Shown in pieces: positions 45,744 through 56,749 of a DNA stretch of 64,000 bases. The stretch covers positions 587,984-651,983 of the forward strand of contig NW_004190356.2 in assembly GCF_000224145.3 (NCBI RefSeq), in the 5' to 3' direction. The notes beneath the pieces are model-generated. The model saw nothing but the letters and a program-made list of their open reading frames with translations. It did no database searches and was not told where the DNA came from. A program made the translations under genes and the position numbers. The stretch is from Ciona intestinalis. Its lineage: Eukaryota; Chordata; Ascidiacea; Phlebobranchia; Cionidae. The number at the start of each line of letters is the position of its first letter. The stretch's first letter is position 1.

Positions 45744-45973
45744 AATTGAATGTGAATGAACTTAATTTATTTTCGCGTGGCCAGAAAACGATAGTCGTTA
45801 TAACATGGGTGTTTATACACCTCGTGCCAGCTTAGGAGTTACTATGCATTGCCGTTAAGTGTCTTCCCCAAGGACACATAGGCTACGCCCACAATGGTAG
45901 CAGCGACGAGTCTTGGACCCATTACCTCTGGGTTACAAGGCAGGCACCCTAACCACTTATCCACGGCGCCGGA
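45744..45973 (-). repeat. tRNA-derived SINE, near complete (probably Cics-1 type)
   Basis: On the minus strand it starts ggcgccgtggataagtgg, then has a tRNA-like head, a middle with gacactta..ggca, the stretch ataacgactatcgttttc and ccacgcgaaaataaa, and an attca-rich tail. The head resembles a tRNA with A- and B-box-like parts. Simmen and Bird described a composite SINE (Cics-1) in Ciona; matching the name is from memory. Confidence 0.75.
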
Positions 45974-46218
45974 CATATTTTCTCCTAAATATTGAGATTT
46001 TTCAAGAACCAAGCCCTCTCTCGCGGGAAAATGTCTTTCTACTATCGTTATATGTTGTCACAACAATAATATAATACAAATAAAAAGCTATTGACTATAG
46101 TGGTTGGCCTAAACTGATGCATAAAACAATAGGAAGCTCTAAATCTCTTGGTGTATTTAAACAGATACCCCCCAAAAAACGCTCCTAATACAAAAATAAA
46201 AATGCATAACATTAACAT

Positions 46219-46297
46219 ATAGTTGGGTGGAAGAAGTTGGCATACTTTTTATCGTCCCATCCGGTAGTAAACAAAGAATATAGAAAGAATTATAAAA
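46219..46297. mobile_element. Truncated short MITE, cut by a SINE
   Basis: Left end tagttgggtggaagaagttgg and the interior cccatccggtagtaaacaaag run to about 46297, where SINE tail sequence begins. The right end is absent. Confidence 0.6.
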
Positions 46298-46612
46298 CCG
46301 TGTGAATAAATGTAACTGCTTCTGTCTTCGCGTGGCTGAAATTGACAGTCGTTATAACACGGGTGTTCAGTTTCATACAACTCCTATCAGCTTAGTATCA
46401 AAGTTACCACGAATGTAACTTTCTGGGTAATTGTTTCTTTTTGATTTTTTACGTTTTTATGTATGACTGAAAATTTAGCCATTAGTGACCACAAGGTTGA
46501 AGCAATTGCCGTCTAGTGTCTTTTGCCCGAAGACACATACGACAACAGTGTTAGCAGAGATGAGCCTTGAACTCATAACATCTGTGTTAGAAACACGCAC
46601 GCTAGCTAGGTT
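46298..46612 (-). repeat. tRNA-derived SINE, diverged copy
   Basis: Carries cttcgcgtggctgaaattgac, gacagtcgttataacacggg, then gccgtctagtgtcttttgcc and gatgagccttgaactcat, collinear with 45744-45973, with about 100 bp of unrelated sequence in the middle. Confidence 0.7.
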
Positions 46613-47035
46613 CAATAGGAAAATTAAAACACATTAAATATATACAGTATTGTCTATTTTTATATGTATAGGGTGGGAAGAGAGGACTCGGCGTAAGCGC
46701 CTTTTTTTAAAGAATCTTTCTTATAACGACCCATTGATGGTGGACAAAAACAAATGTTACAGTATTATTTGACGGTGTTTTTACGGTCCACGAAAGTGCA
46801 CGGCAAAGGCGGTTAGTGTTGTTGAGTATTATAATTCGGTTTTGAACGAATACAACATTTTTGTTAATTGCTGAAAGAAGGGCTTATGTTGAATACTGGT
46901 CAATTCAAATTAAAACTACTAAAAATTTGTAGTTTGCTGGTTTGAATCATTAATCCAGCATCATAGAATAACTAATATGTATATATATATATATATATAT
47001 ATGTTCGAATATTTCTCATGCAGTTCAATTTTAAT

Positions 47036-47800
47036 TGTCTCATAATACAAGAGATCACACAGATCTAATGCATGAGCACGGTATAAACTAATTAGCATAG
47101 TATTAATTACCCCTATCACTACAATGGTCGACTGAGATCGTTCAAAAATAAATCAAAAGTAACCAACAAATCGGGTTTCAGGGTTTTAGTCGCCATTGGT
47201 GACTGTGGGGCAGTAGATAGAATGAATTTAATTGGTGTATTGTAACTCATTAAATTTAAGACGTATAAGGATTGAAAGTTTGGTAAAGAATAGGTGTAAA
47301 TACGCTTTGTACAACTTCTGTACCATGTGTTGACATGTAAACTTACACTAGTTAACCTTGTCGTCGCTTAAAGACGTTTATTTTTGTGAATTTGAATAAA
47401 CCGTAATCTCGCAGTATTATAGGTAATGTTAGAAGTTAATATTATTCATATTGTGGCGGCTGCATAATGATTTATTGCGAGCGGTAAACTAAAAGAGCGA
47501 AGAAACGAGAGACGCGGTGTTTATACCGAAGATAACGGTAAGAAAAAAGCACTCGTCTACGCTTCGGTGCACACACGCTAATTGTGCGGTTTTAAATCTG
47601 AAAATTTAGTCTAAAAATTATAAACATATATTACGAATTGATTTCAATCAACAGATTAAAGAAAATGCTAGAATTGAGAATTAAGATAAGTGCGGAAAAA
47701 ATCGTCCTATCAGCAACAACAACAGCAAAGCCAAGAACAACTGTTCAACGAAAAAGGATCTATATGACCACTACCGTGGACTACTACCGTGCTCAATTAG
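47036..47800 (+). repeat. Dispersed repeat B, copy 1
   Basis: Shares a series of blocks with 57362-58060 in the same order: ctaatgcatgagcacg, ctacaatggtcgactgag, gtaaccaacaaa.cgggttt, gttaaccttgtcgtcgctta, gtaatgttagaagttaatatt, gataagtgcggaaaaa and gatctatatgaccact. About 0.75 kb, no coding capacity seen. Confidence 0.75.
47764..47797 (+). repeat. Degenerate pair of the actaccgtg motif
   Basis: Reads ccactaccgtggactaccgtgctcaa-like sequence at the right end of repeat B copy 1. It relates to the 16-mer tandem next to the 23.7-kb gap. Confidence 0.6.
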
Positions 47801-48194
47801 TTTTGTAAAGACATGAGATGTAAACATGAGGAAAATAGCCACGAGGCAATGTGGCTTTAATTTGCAAAAAAAATCTCGTTTTTAAGATATAAATATATAA
47901 ACTTTACACGGCAAACAAACTACAGCAAAGTGGGTTATTTCAATAGGTAATTAATAATAGTGAGATGCTATAATTTTGAATGCTTCCAAACATAATACAG
48001 CTGATAAAATTTTATAGTTTTTGAGTGTGAACAATTAAACTAGTTTCATAGCTTTATAACAAAACTTGAATATTTCGTACAGTTTGATTTTGTCTAAAAA
48101 AAACTGAGACATAATCATGAGAAAAATAGACACGGGTCAGTATGACTGTTATTTGTTGTAAAAAACAACAAAAAGTATCGTTTTAAAGTTATAA

Positions 48195-48195
<1 letters not shown>

Positions 48196-48232
<37 letters not shown>
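48196..48232. repeat. (AT)n microsatellite
   Basis: Uninterrupted TA dinucleotides. Similar runs at 20608-20642 and 46977-47002. Confidence 0.9.
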
Positions 48233-48235
<3 letters not shown>

Positions 48236-48409
48236 TACAAACCAATTTTCATACAACAATATAATGTATGTAACATGGTAAAAACTATAGCAGTATCAGG
48301 GCAAGGAAAAACATGTTTAAACTTGATTTTCAAAGCGTATATGGTGTTATTTCGTGTTATCGATTAAGTGTCCCGTCTTCCCACTGTACTATAGTTTAGG
48401 AACTAGGAA

Positions 48410-48575
48410 CGGTCAAAGCATTGTCGTCTTTTTTATTTCAGCGTTAAATTCGCGCCTTTAACATGCATTTTTTGCAGAAGCTGTTTCGTTGATTGAAACT
48501 TCGGTGGCATATCTTTGGACCACGCACTTGAGCTCGTTGGCATACCCATTTGATTTAAGTTTCCCAACTCTCCCC
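48410..48575 (+). repeat. Dispersed repeat C, copy 3
   Basis: gaacggtcaaagcattg ... gctgtttcgttgattgaaactt ... tctttggaccacgcac. It abuts the right end of the long element at 48396. Confidence 0.5.
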
Positions 48576-49240
48576 ATTCTCGGTTGAAGGTTTAAAAATA
48601 TATCATTGAACCAAACGTCCTAAAAGCTATAAACACGATTTCCTTTAAAATATACGCATTATACCTTTGTTACACGGAATAAATATTAGCACAAATGCAA
48701 TATTTTGCATACATACTGTGACTTTTTGCATCCGACTCCGCTGGTTTCTTTTATACATCATTCTTCAAACATATAGCTTCTTTAATATTACTCTTAACCA
48801 TAGAGGTCGCGACGTCGCTTGTAGCGAATTAAATTTCTATATATATCTAGTTACATACAAAACACTACTGTTGTATTTCGAAACAATGGCCCATGGTATT
48901 ATATTTTATTTACACCCATAGTCAGTTGATTTAACAGTTGCGTTGGATATGCTCTTTCAAAGTTCGAACAAAGATTATGTTAGTATACCGAAGATATTTT
49001 GTTCCAATATTGAGCTGGAACATCAATAGTCAGGCAAACTAAGTGGCATCGGTTATAGTAACCTTATATAGAGAAGTGCAGTGTAGCTTTTGACAAACAC
49101 GTACTGCAGTCATATCGCAAGAGAAAATTGTAAATGTTTCTCCCAGACAGCTTTAAAAGAAGAAGCACATTTAAAACTAATGGATAAATTTGTAATGATG
49201 ATTATTTACAGTTTCTCTCGGATTAAGAAACAAAACATAA

Positions 49241-51352
49241 ATGTCGGTTTTGCATGAGGCAGTTGCATGTGGCGACACCCAGCGATTAGGTGACCTTTTA
49301 CAACAAACCAGAGTCGAAATTAACGAACAGGACTTCGACTGGGATGGTAGAACACCTCTGTTTTGGGCTGTGATTATTGGGAATGTACAATGTGCCCGGA
49401 TGCTACTACAGGTCTAATGTTAAATACAGATATTGACAAAATAAGTTATACATCGAGTATACGATTGCTTACAGTGTTCGTTGCAGGCAGGAGCTAATCC
49501 AACCATCTTAAACAACGACTATAAATCTGTAGCTCACTTTGCTGCAGAAAATGGGAGATACGATTTACTGAAAATGGTCGTAGATTATGGGTGTGACGTT
49601 ACAGTGGTGGATAAGTAAGCGATCAATCTCTTACAGTATTTTGTACCCTTTTTATTTTTTTTTATACATATATAAGTATAAAGTGGCTTAACGCAAACTT
49701 CAATTGTTCACACTGTACCCCGGTCGTTTGGTTATATAGTTAGCTATTTATATTCGCGTATATGCGTCGCTAGTCTCAATTGTTGTTTAAATTCGTTGTC
49801 CTGTTAAAGACAAACTGTATACCATGTTCGAGTTATTGCATTTCTATTTGCATTCGTGACATGACTGGTGGAAATATAAGTTAGGAAAACTTGAAAAATA
49901 TAAGTTAGGAAAACTTAAAAACGGTCGGAAATATAAGTTAGGAAAACGTGAAAACGGAATAAACAGTATATAATGTTTAGCTCTGGTTCAATGGACTATC
50001 TGTACACCAACTATTAAATATAGCTTTTAATGCTACCCAAATAACATTTTTAACAGACTACAGTCTAAAATGTCTGTTGAAATTTAACAATCATTTACAG
50101 GTCTTTTAAAATATTATTTAGATTCGGAGATTCAGCAATAGATTACGCTCTCGTCTACGGCCATCTTGAATGCGCGGATCTTCTAAGTCAAGTATTGCGT
50201 GGAGAACTGAGGTATAAGTTTTATAAATTGTCCGGTCGGGGAAGTCGGGGCACTTTGGCAGACGAGACTTTTTAAATTTTTTTTACGAACCCTCATTTGA
50301 TCATAATCAGGAAAATAATGTTACAGAATGGTTCGACGATATTATCACGACTTTATATAACGCGCGTCAAAGCCGATTACTGTTTTTAATATTAAAAAAT
50401 AAAGAAGGGTGGGGGAAGATGGGACACCTTTGCGATATATTTTCTCGCCCTATTTGGTAGTAAACAAAGAACATCCCAAGAATTATAAAACTATATTCTC
50501 ACGAATCCCATAGACCATTGTTAATTGTTTAAAACACGATCAGGATATTTGGGTGTTTAGGGCTTAAGGTGACCCATCTTTAACGATTTTTTAATGACTA
50601 AAAAGGATATTATTTAGATGCTCCTTATGAATAAACCATTTCTTACAGTTTATTTTTGTATCATAAAAAATATTATATAAACTGTGCCATGTAGCCTATA
50701 TATAAAGAATCAGCGGGGGTAAATATAGAATAAATGAGGGTTGCAATGAGCATAAAAATACCGATTTAAACTTGTATATAAAGTTTATATGAAAAGGAAA
50801 CTATAGCACAGCCAATTAAACTTGTTACACTACATAGTTGCAGAATAATCTTATTATTATACGGTTATACCTCTGGGCAAGAGACAGGCGAGCATACCAC
50901 TTTGCCACGGTGCCGCGGATACATTGCCCAATATTTCCAAAATCAAAATATATGACGGGTTTTGGGTGCAATTCTGTTTAAACACAAATTTTGATTTTTC
51001 GTTGGCATGTCCCTTCAGTTTCTCATCTTACACAAGCGTCCTAAAATTTTTAATTAGCCGTTCGGTATACTTAATACTGGGAACACTCATTTTGCTTTAT
51101 TTTTTTTTTAAAAGACGAGTAAACAAAGCACCCGCGTGCCTTGTATATATATTTAGATTTTTGTGGTATAGGCGGAAGTTCGAGCCGAGCGATTGGTTGG
51201 AGCCGACGCATCACGTGACGAAAGACGCGCACCAGGACATACGAAGAAGGTTGGTTGCTATGGCAACAAGAACAAACCTTCATCCACATGATATACACAA
51301 GAAGAAAAACAAACTGCTGCTTCGACGTGGTCACAGCGATGTGGGGAATTAA
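49241..51352 (+). CDS. ANKRD66: ANKRD66-like ankyrin-repeat protein, 4 exons
   Basis: Exons: 49241-49411, 49487-49614, 50122-50211, 51172-51352; phases agree, 189 residues. Three to four ankyrin repeats: LHEAVACGDTQRLGDLLQQ, DWDGRTPLFWAVIIGNVQCA, NDYKSVAHFAAENGRYDLL and FGDSAIDYALVYGHLECAD. The same order and the features FDWDGRTPL and AHFAAE(N/S)G occur in human ANKRD66 (VDWNDRTPLHWAA, AHFAAESGH). The C-terminus is basic (HKKKNKLLLRRG), as in that protein. The biochemical role is not known; ankyrin repeats imply protein binding. The ATG at 49241 is the first in frame after an upstream AT-rich region. The third intron holds MITE and SINE pieces. An AATAAA begins one base after the stop. Confidence 0.78.
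49871..49958 (+). repeat. Tandem repeat of aaatataagttaggaaaac, three copies
   Basis: Three head-to-tail copies in intron 2 of the ANKRD66-like gene with slightly different spacers. Confidence 0.85.
50229..50401. mobile_element. Left part of a long TAGTAGGG-type element in intron 3 of the ANKRD66-like gene
   Basis: Closely follows 16120-16270 (ggcactttggcagac, ttacagaatggttcgac, cgactttatataacgcgcgtc). The rest is missing. Confidence 0.65.
50404..50582. mobile_element. Short MITE (TAGTAGGG family) in intron 3 of the ANKRD66-like gene
   Basis: gggtgggggaagatgggacacc at the left; interior gttaattgtttaaaacacgatc; the right end is degraded (gtgacccatcttt). It abuts the long-family fragment. A SINE scrap lies at about 50860-50920. 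Confidence 0.75.
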
Positions 51353-51358
51353 AATAAA
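51353..51358 (+). terminator. AATAAA directly after the ANKRD66-like stop codon
   Basis: The hexamer starts at the base after TAA (51350-51352), so the 3' UTR could be about 20 bases. The facing C1QBP stop is at 51559. Confidence 0.55.
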
Positions 51359-51443
51359 AAGGTGTGTTGGAACAATTAGCCTATGTAAAAATCATAATGA
51401 ATATATAAACAACGCAGGAAACCAGATAAATATCAAAATTCAA

Positions 51444-51449
51444 TTTATT
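51444..51449 (-). terminator. AATAAA poly(A) signal of C1QBP
   Basis: Minus-strand AATAAA about 110 bases after the C1QBP stop. Confidence 0.5.
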
Positions 51450-51558
51450 TTCACAGAAACATTTCTGTAATTGGTTTGTTACATTCGTGTTCAAATTGTA
51501 ATTAAATTTTACATACAGAAAATGGTAACTCGCCTATACAAACAAATTGCTGCATTTT

Positions 51559-54500
51559 TCATTCACAGCTTACAAACTTTTGAAGTTTTTCTAGCGATTT
51601 AATATATTCTTGATTTTCAACGGCTGTTGCAAGGTTTTCCAAGTCAGCAGCAAACTCATTACCTATTCCTCTGTCTTCCAAATATGTGAGCAACATGCTG
51701 TATAACTCCTGTAATAAATATATGAATCAAGTATGTGGCATATACAGTTGGAGATTTCTAATACTTTTATATCTTTAAGTGAATGTATTTATAATCTGGG
51801 CGCATTATTAGCACTAGGCAGTAAGAGACAAAACGTTTAAAATAATATGTAGTTTAGTCATATCTCCAATGCAGCTTAAACAATGATGCTGCCTTTATAA
51901 AAGTTACAAACCGAATCAATATTTTCAGTTTCTATTGTGTAAGTTGACTCTTTGATTTCGTCTTTATATATAGTAAGTGACCGGATACTGAATATGTTCT
52001 CTGTTAAAATAAAAAGAATTTACTATTTCAGGATTTTTTATTATAAGTTAAAATTTTGGAAAACTCATGAGGACGTTCAGAGGAATCATAATATTAGGCT
52101 ACATTAAAAGTTGTATTTAACAAGCTGACTATTTTTATATATATTATTCTCTTGTGGAAAAGTCCCAACACATTTGAACCCCCTTATACATGCTAGTATA
52201 ATTGTAGTTGTGTGACACTGTTACTTTCAAAAATAAACACCAATACTAAAAGTTGAGTAACCATTAATCACTGGATTAAATAACCCAATAGATATTTTAT
52301 ATAAATACCTGGTTCTGATTCTTCGTATTTATCATTTTCAGGATCGGGAAAATAACAATCAAACAAAATAACATTCGTTGATGATGGTTTCTTTATTAGA
52401 ACCGAGAAATCAGGTTGTGCAATTATTTCACCCTGATCAAAAATATCAATTCAGAAATGGTTACATAGCACGAACTTTCCCAATTTTGTGGGGACTTTAC
52501 AACTTCTTTATTAAAATGTAAAAACTTAAATATATAAATTAAAGCTTGACGTATACTGTTAGAAATACTAATCAAACTGTAATAAGAATGAAACATTATT
52601 TTTTTTCGTTTTAAACCATACACACACTGCCGCCACTGGTTGAGACAAAAACGACTAAATATGTTTAAAAAAAGATATCAAAATGATGTTTACAAAGAGT
52701 GTTCATGAATTAAAATATCAAAGATTGTATTTACTAAACTAATAAACAGACAACAATCAATGTCAAAATTAGAGTGTTATGGTGTGCCTTTAAAAAAATT
52801 GAGTCAGTTAAAAAGTGTAACTAATACTAAACACAACATAAGCAATTTACAATGGCAATTGATTCCTTAAAACAAACTGCTATATTAAAAAGTGTGTAAA
52901 ATAATTAATAAACATGATACAATCAGTTTGTTTAAATACCTGCTCATCAGGATCGTCAGAGTGGAGTGGTGGTACAGAAGCATTTACATTAAAACTCACT
53001 TCGATTCTAAAGAAAAAATACATATATTGTATACTACTAAATAGTTAATATTAATTACTATTACAAAACTTTTAATGAAGAATCATGGATGAAAACAAAA
53101 AGACAGAATCTAACAACAGAATACCAGTTGTTAAAAAAGGCTTAAGGATAAAACAGATGTAAAAACAAAATGAAATCATTGGTTATCTCATGGTATATGA
53201 ATGTTAAAAGATTAATTTAAATTCAAACCAGTGTTTTAAAAACTCTGCAGTTCTTACAAGATATCTGAGGCTATTTTAGATGAAAGTTAGAAATTTGTAA
53301 TTAATCAAGGTGTTTATTCAACATTTTAAAAATAATCCATACAAGAATAAAAAGAACTGGTATCTGGTATGACTAATCTATACTTACTCATCTCCTCTAA
53401 GATTCTTCACAACTTTACATTCAGCTCCATCTAACTCAGTTTTCCATCCCTCTATTTGAGGAACAGACAAACGCTTTTGTTTTTCTTGCGCGATTTCTTC
53501 ATTTAGGATTGCACTCAGTGTCTTGTCACCTGTGTCAGCATTAATATAAGATAATGTTGTAAAATATTACAGATACCGTGTGGTAGCCCTGTTTTCATTT
53601 TGCAACCAGAGTGAATAAGGTTTGAAGCTTAATTAATATCTGATTGTATTTTAAGATGTACGAAGAAACAGACATGTAAATTAACAATACACCGCTTCAC
53701 AGTTAAACTTTTCCGGCAACTTTATACCAAAAACCCATGGTTTCTGTTGTTTAAGTAAGTGTTAGTTAGAGTTTGGTTCCCAATAATTACTGTATTTGAA
53801 CTGGTATGCTACACAGATACTGACTAAGCAATGTTTTCAAAAACAAGAGTTTTACAAAATAAGCTTTATTTTGCCAAACTCTGGAGGTGTAAACCAAACC
53901 TGTTATAACGAGTTTGAACATTATTAGCAATAATTTTAAGTGAAATTTAATGACGTCTACAAAAGTTCGGCCTGTATTAACTTTCCCTCTTTAAATCCTT
54001 CTTTAAACAAACATGAAGCGGATCATTACTAAGACACAGAAAATTCTCTCCAGACATTTTAAAGATGAATTTAAAAAACTTTACCGTTTTTGGTTATTGA
54101 ATTTATGTTTATTGCTGGTTTTAGTGTGTTATTTTGACATATCTTTTGCTTTTGTTTTATTTCTTTATGATGCAGACAATTTACTAATCATACATAAATA
54201 GTAAATATGATTTGTAAATTTGGCTTTGAGATACTAATCAAGTTTGCAATACAATATATTTACATGTATTATATATATTTCATAAAAGAAGATTTATTAT
54301 GTCATTGATATGAAAAAAAAACTGAACAAACTTCCTAAACCAAATTATGCCAATCGCCAATGTCCCTTGTCCACTTAAATGCCAGATTATGATAAAAATA
54401 TAAGATAAAGTTATTTGTTGCTTCAGAATATATGAATAAACAACTTATTCCACATGAAACCTGTTTTGGAAAGTAAAGGTTTGGGATTTACACAGTGGCT

Positions 54501-55278
54501 ATCCACTGCAGGCAGCTTTTAAATAATTTGGCGATGCTGGTGCTAATAAAAATAGGCACTTTTTACACTGCTCCGGTAAATGACGGATTTAGTAATAAGA
54601 AACAAAAAAATAGTTTATTGTGTTACTCAACTGTAGAATTAAATAAGCATTATATACATACCTTCACTATGGTAGCTACCACATCCACAAGTTGTATGAG
54701 GCCAAGATTGATTCGTTGAGTTTAAATTTAGCATCCTTGATGATGTTGGACCAAGTGACCAAAAAGTGCGACCTGTATTCTGCCCCATGACAGTCATCAT
54801 GTTGCAACGGGTAATTGATAACCTTGACAGGCTAGAAAGAGTAAGTGCAGAAGAATCCGCTCTAGCAAATGTAACACTAATTAAGAAAAAGTTATAACAT
54901 AACGTGCTCGATAAAAACATACCCTGACCAACATAAATAATAACGCACATAATAAGAAACACATAAGATTGGTTTTAAACTACAACAATATAACTGCTTT
55001 ACTATATTTTATGCTTTACTGCTGGGTCTGCAGTCAATAGTCATAAATTACCCTGTTAAGCCTATGGAAGTCCATTCTAGGATATATACACATATTGAAC
55101 CGAAAAAATAACTTTAATACATTTTACAAGGAATGTTTATGACAAAAGCACTACAAAATAGACAATATATATTAGTCAACCAATACTGAAATCAAATTTA
55201 TTACCTGCTCGTTAAGTTGCCCAACTTACTGCACTGTCTCATCGTCATTTGGATTCCCTTTGTCAATGCCGATGCCAT
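51559..55278 (-). CDS. C1QBP: C1QBP / p32 (MAM33 family), mitochondrial matrix protein
   Basis: Acidic, doughnut-shaped trimeric matrix protein needed for mitochondrial translation; the vertebrate form also binds the globular heads of C1q. Exons (minus): 55278-55205, 54876-54662, 53529-53388, 53006-52940, 52432-52309, 52000-51912, 51708-51559; all phases agree, 286 residues (human 282). The N-terminus (MASALTKGIQMTMRQCSKL) is basic and Ser/Thr-rich, fitting a presequence. Then GDKTLSAILNEEIAQEKQKR (human GDKAFVDFLSDEIKEERK), IEVSFNVNASVPP (human ITVTFNINNSIPP), VILFDCYFPDPEND, ENIFSIRSLTIY, and the C-terminal LLTYLEDRGIGNEFAADL matching human LMDFLADRGVDNTFADEL. The match across every exon makes the call firm. 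MRPS18C lies upstream on the same strand. Confidence 0.94.
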
Positions 55279-55713
55279 TATCAATTCCAATATGACACCT
55301 TTTACAGGTAAATTATTTTTTCAGTTCAGGTAGCAGATATAAAACTAAGAATCATATTAAAAAGAGACAAAGCATTGTAATAATGTATATAAAGAAAATT
55401 AATATATATATAAATATATATACCAGAAAATTGGTATTTAGACTATTGGTGTTTCTTAATTTTTCATTTACGATACTATCTATTTGTCTGATTCATGTAA
55501 TCTAGGTCAATAAAAACAAATCCCAATTGTACATGCCTAAACATGGTATGGTGCAAAAGATATGATAATAGGATTTTCGAAATCTCAGAATAAATTGTTT
55601 TAATAACACAACAGGTGAGTGGATATAACCAACAATTGATCAATTTTACAACATTACACATTTATTAAAAATTTTAGCAAAGCAAAAAAATAAAACTAAT
55701 GCCAATTTTAATT
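55279..55713. other. Region between MRPS18C and C1QBP
   Basis: 435 bp, AT-rich, including the likely C1QBP promoter and the MRPS18C 3' UTR (minus-strand AATAAA near 55660). No other feature seen. Confidence 0.5.
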
Positions 55714-55890
55714 TTACAAAGTTAGTTTTGGGTCATCTTTATATAAAGGGTCTGTGAAACTGTACGGCATCATTCCAGTGACTCGTGCCACTTCAATTGC
55801 TCTTTTAACTTGGCCGTATTTTTGAGNNNNNNNNNNNNNNNNNNNNNNNNNNNNNNNNNNNNNNNNNNNNNNNNNNTTTATTAATTGTAT
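55714..55890 (-). CDS. MRPS18C: MRPS18C, mitochondrial small-subunit ribosomal protein bS18m (last exon, crosses a gap)
   Basis: The C-terminal exon runs from an acceptor after atttttcag (55891) to TAA at 55714, with 50 N (55827-55876) inside. Right of the gap it starts IQLINK, fitting the human DYKNVQLLSQF position; left of it reads QKYGQVKRAIEVARVTGMMP and YSFTDPLYKDDPKL, matching human [32 protein letters not shown]. S18 proteins bind rRNA near the platform of the small subunit. Human sequence predicts about 66 missing bases, so the gap is probably close to correct in size. Upstream exons (presequence, CxxC part) were not found to the right and may lie in the repeat-rich region or be missing. 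Confidence 0.82.
   Translation of the reverse strand: MQLIXXXXXXXXXXXXXXXXXXQKYGQVKRAIEVARVTGMMPYSFTDPLYKDDPKLTL
55827..55876. other. Assembly gap (50 N) inside the MRPS18C exon
   Basis: Run of N within coding sequence, flanked on both sides by MRPS18C-like codons. Confidence 0.95.
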
Positions 55891-56178
55891 CTGAAAAATT
55901 AAATATCAATATTGAAATATATATATATATACATATATCATTAAAATATTATTACGAGAAAAATTGACTGAAGAAAAAAGTGCTGGATCGTGGGGAAAAC
56001 CCAAAACTCTGGCCATTCTTTACAATCTGGCCATCTGCTACACAATCACACGGACCAAAAATAATTTATTGCTTACTTCTGGTTTGTTTATGATTGCGAT
56101 TAATCGATTTTGGTAGTAACTAGTAAGTATAACAAACAGGGTTTATTGAAATTACGATAATAAACTAAGTAATTATAA

Positions 56179-56480
56179 ACATACGACTTATTATCCGATT
56201 GTCACTCTCTTTTTTTTTCGACGGCATGCAAACCGTTACACCACAGAGCCGACGATAGTTAACAGAACGAAAGAGCGTATATAACCTACCTAATTTTGGA
56301 AAGATGTTTTTACTAGTGTTTTATATATTTATAAAGGTACTTTCAGTATTTAAGTAATTTGTTTTATACTTATTACCAATTTAAAGTGTTTCTTTGTGTA
56401 TTTTTTTCAAAATTTTAAACTTAATAAGAGCGCCCACTTGTGAAAAGAAGAGAGTGACATTCGGATAATAAGTCGTATGT
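56179..56480. mobile_element. MITE with ~30-bp inverted ends and 8-bp target duplication (hAT-like), element 1
   Basis: Left end ACATACGACTTATTATCCGA followed by TGTCACTCTCTT; the right end is its reverse complement (AAGAGAGTGACA then TCGGATAATAAGTCGTATGT), with one mismatch. Flanked by AATTATAA at 56171-56178 and 56481-56488. An 8-bp duplication is the hallmark of hAT-superfamily integration. 302 bp, no coding capacity. Confidence 0.85.
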
Positions 56481-56492
56481 AATTATAATACG

Positions 56493-56749
56493 CCAGTCTG
56501 CAGAGTATAGCAGTTCCTGACGAGATCTCGCGCGTGCAAGACGGTTATTTTTCGCGTGCGCGCGTGCTATCATTAAAAATCTGAGTGCGAAGCATGTACA
56601 TTTTTAAGCCACGTTAGGAAATCTCACTTAATTTAATACGTATTTTTTTCTTTGTTTAATTAATTGGCGTGCGTGGGACAAATTGTGGCGTGCATCACCA
56701 AAAGTCTGTAAAAAAATCGCGGGTGCACCTGCCATACTCTGCAGTCTGG
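56493..56749. mobile_element. MITE with inverted ends CCAG(T/A)CTGCAGAGTAT and 8-bp target duplication, element 2
   Basis: Left end CCAGTCTGCAGAGTATAGCAG; right end CTGCCATACTCTGCAGTCTGG. Flanked by ATAATACG at 56485-56492 and 56750-56757. 257 bp; the interior is rich in cgcgcg. No coding capacity. Its left target copy overlaps the right target copy of element 1 by four bases. Confidence 0.85.

Larger units (their letters stand above)
46664..48396. mobile_element. Long TAGTAGGG-type non-autonomous element, interrupted
   Basis: Left part 46664-46975 (tagggtgggaagagaggactcgg ... catcaatccagcatcat) aligns with 62813-63115. The right part, from about 47816 (catgaggaaaatagccacg), aligns with 16480 and 63130. 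The right terminus near 48370-48396 reads tgtcccgtcttcccactgta. Between them lies another repeat (47036-47800). No transposase. Confidence 0.6.
44582..49240. other. Divergent intergenic region SPNS1 / ANKRD66-like, repeat-rich
   Basis: Two SINE copies (45744-45973, 46298-46612), part of a short MITE, and a long TAGTAGGG-type element from about 46664 to 48396 with another repeat inside it. No gene recognised. Both promoters should lie near the ends. Confidence 0.5.

Noticed and set aside
50924-51171. 5' part of the 142-codon ORF ending at 51352
   Set aside because: Only the part from 51172 is coding, joined by phase to the ankyrin exon at 50211; the rest is intron with SINE sequence.
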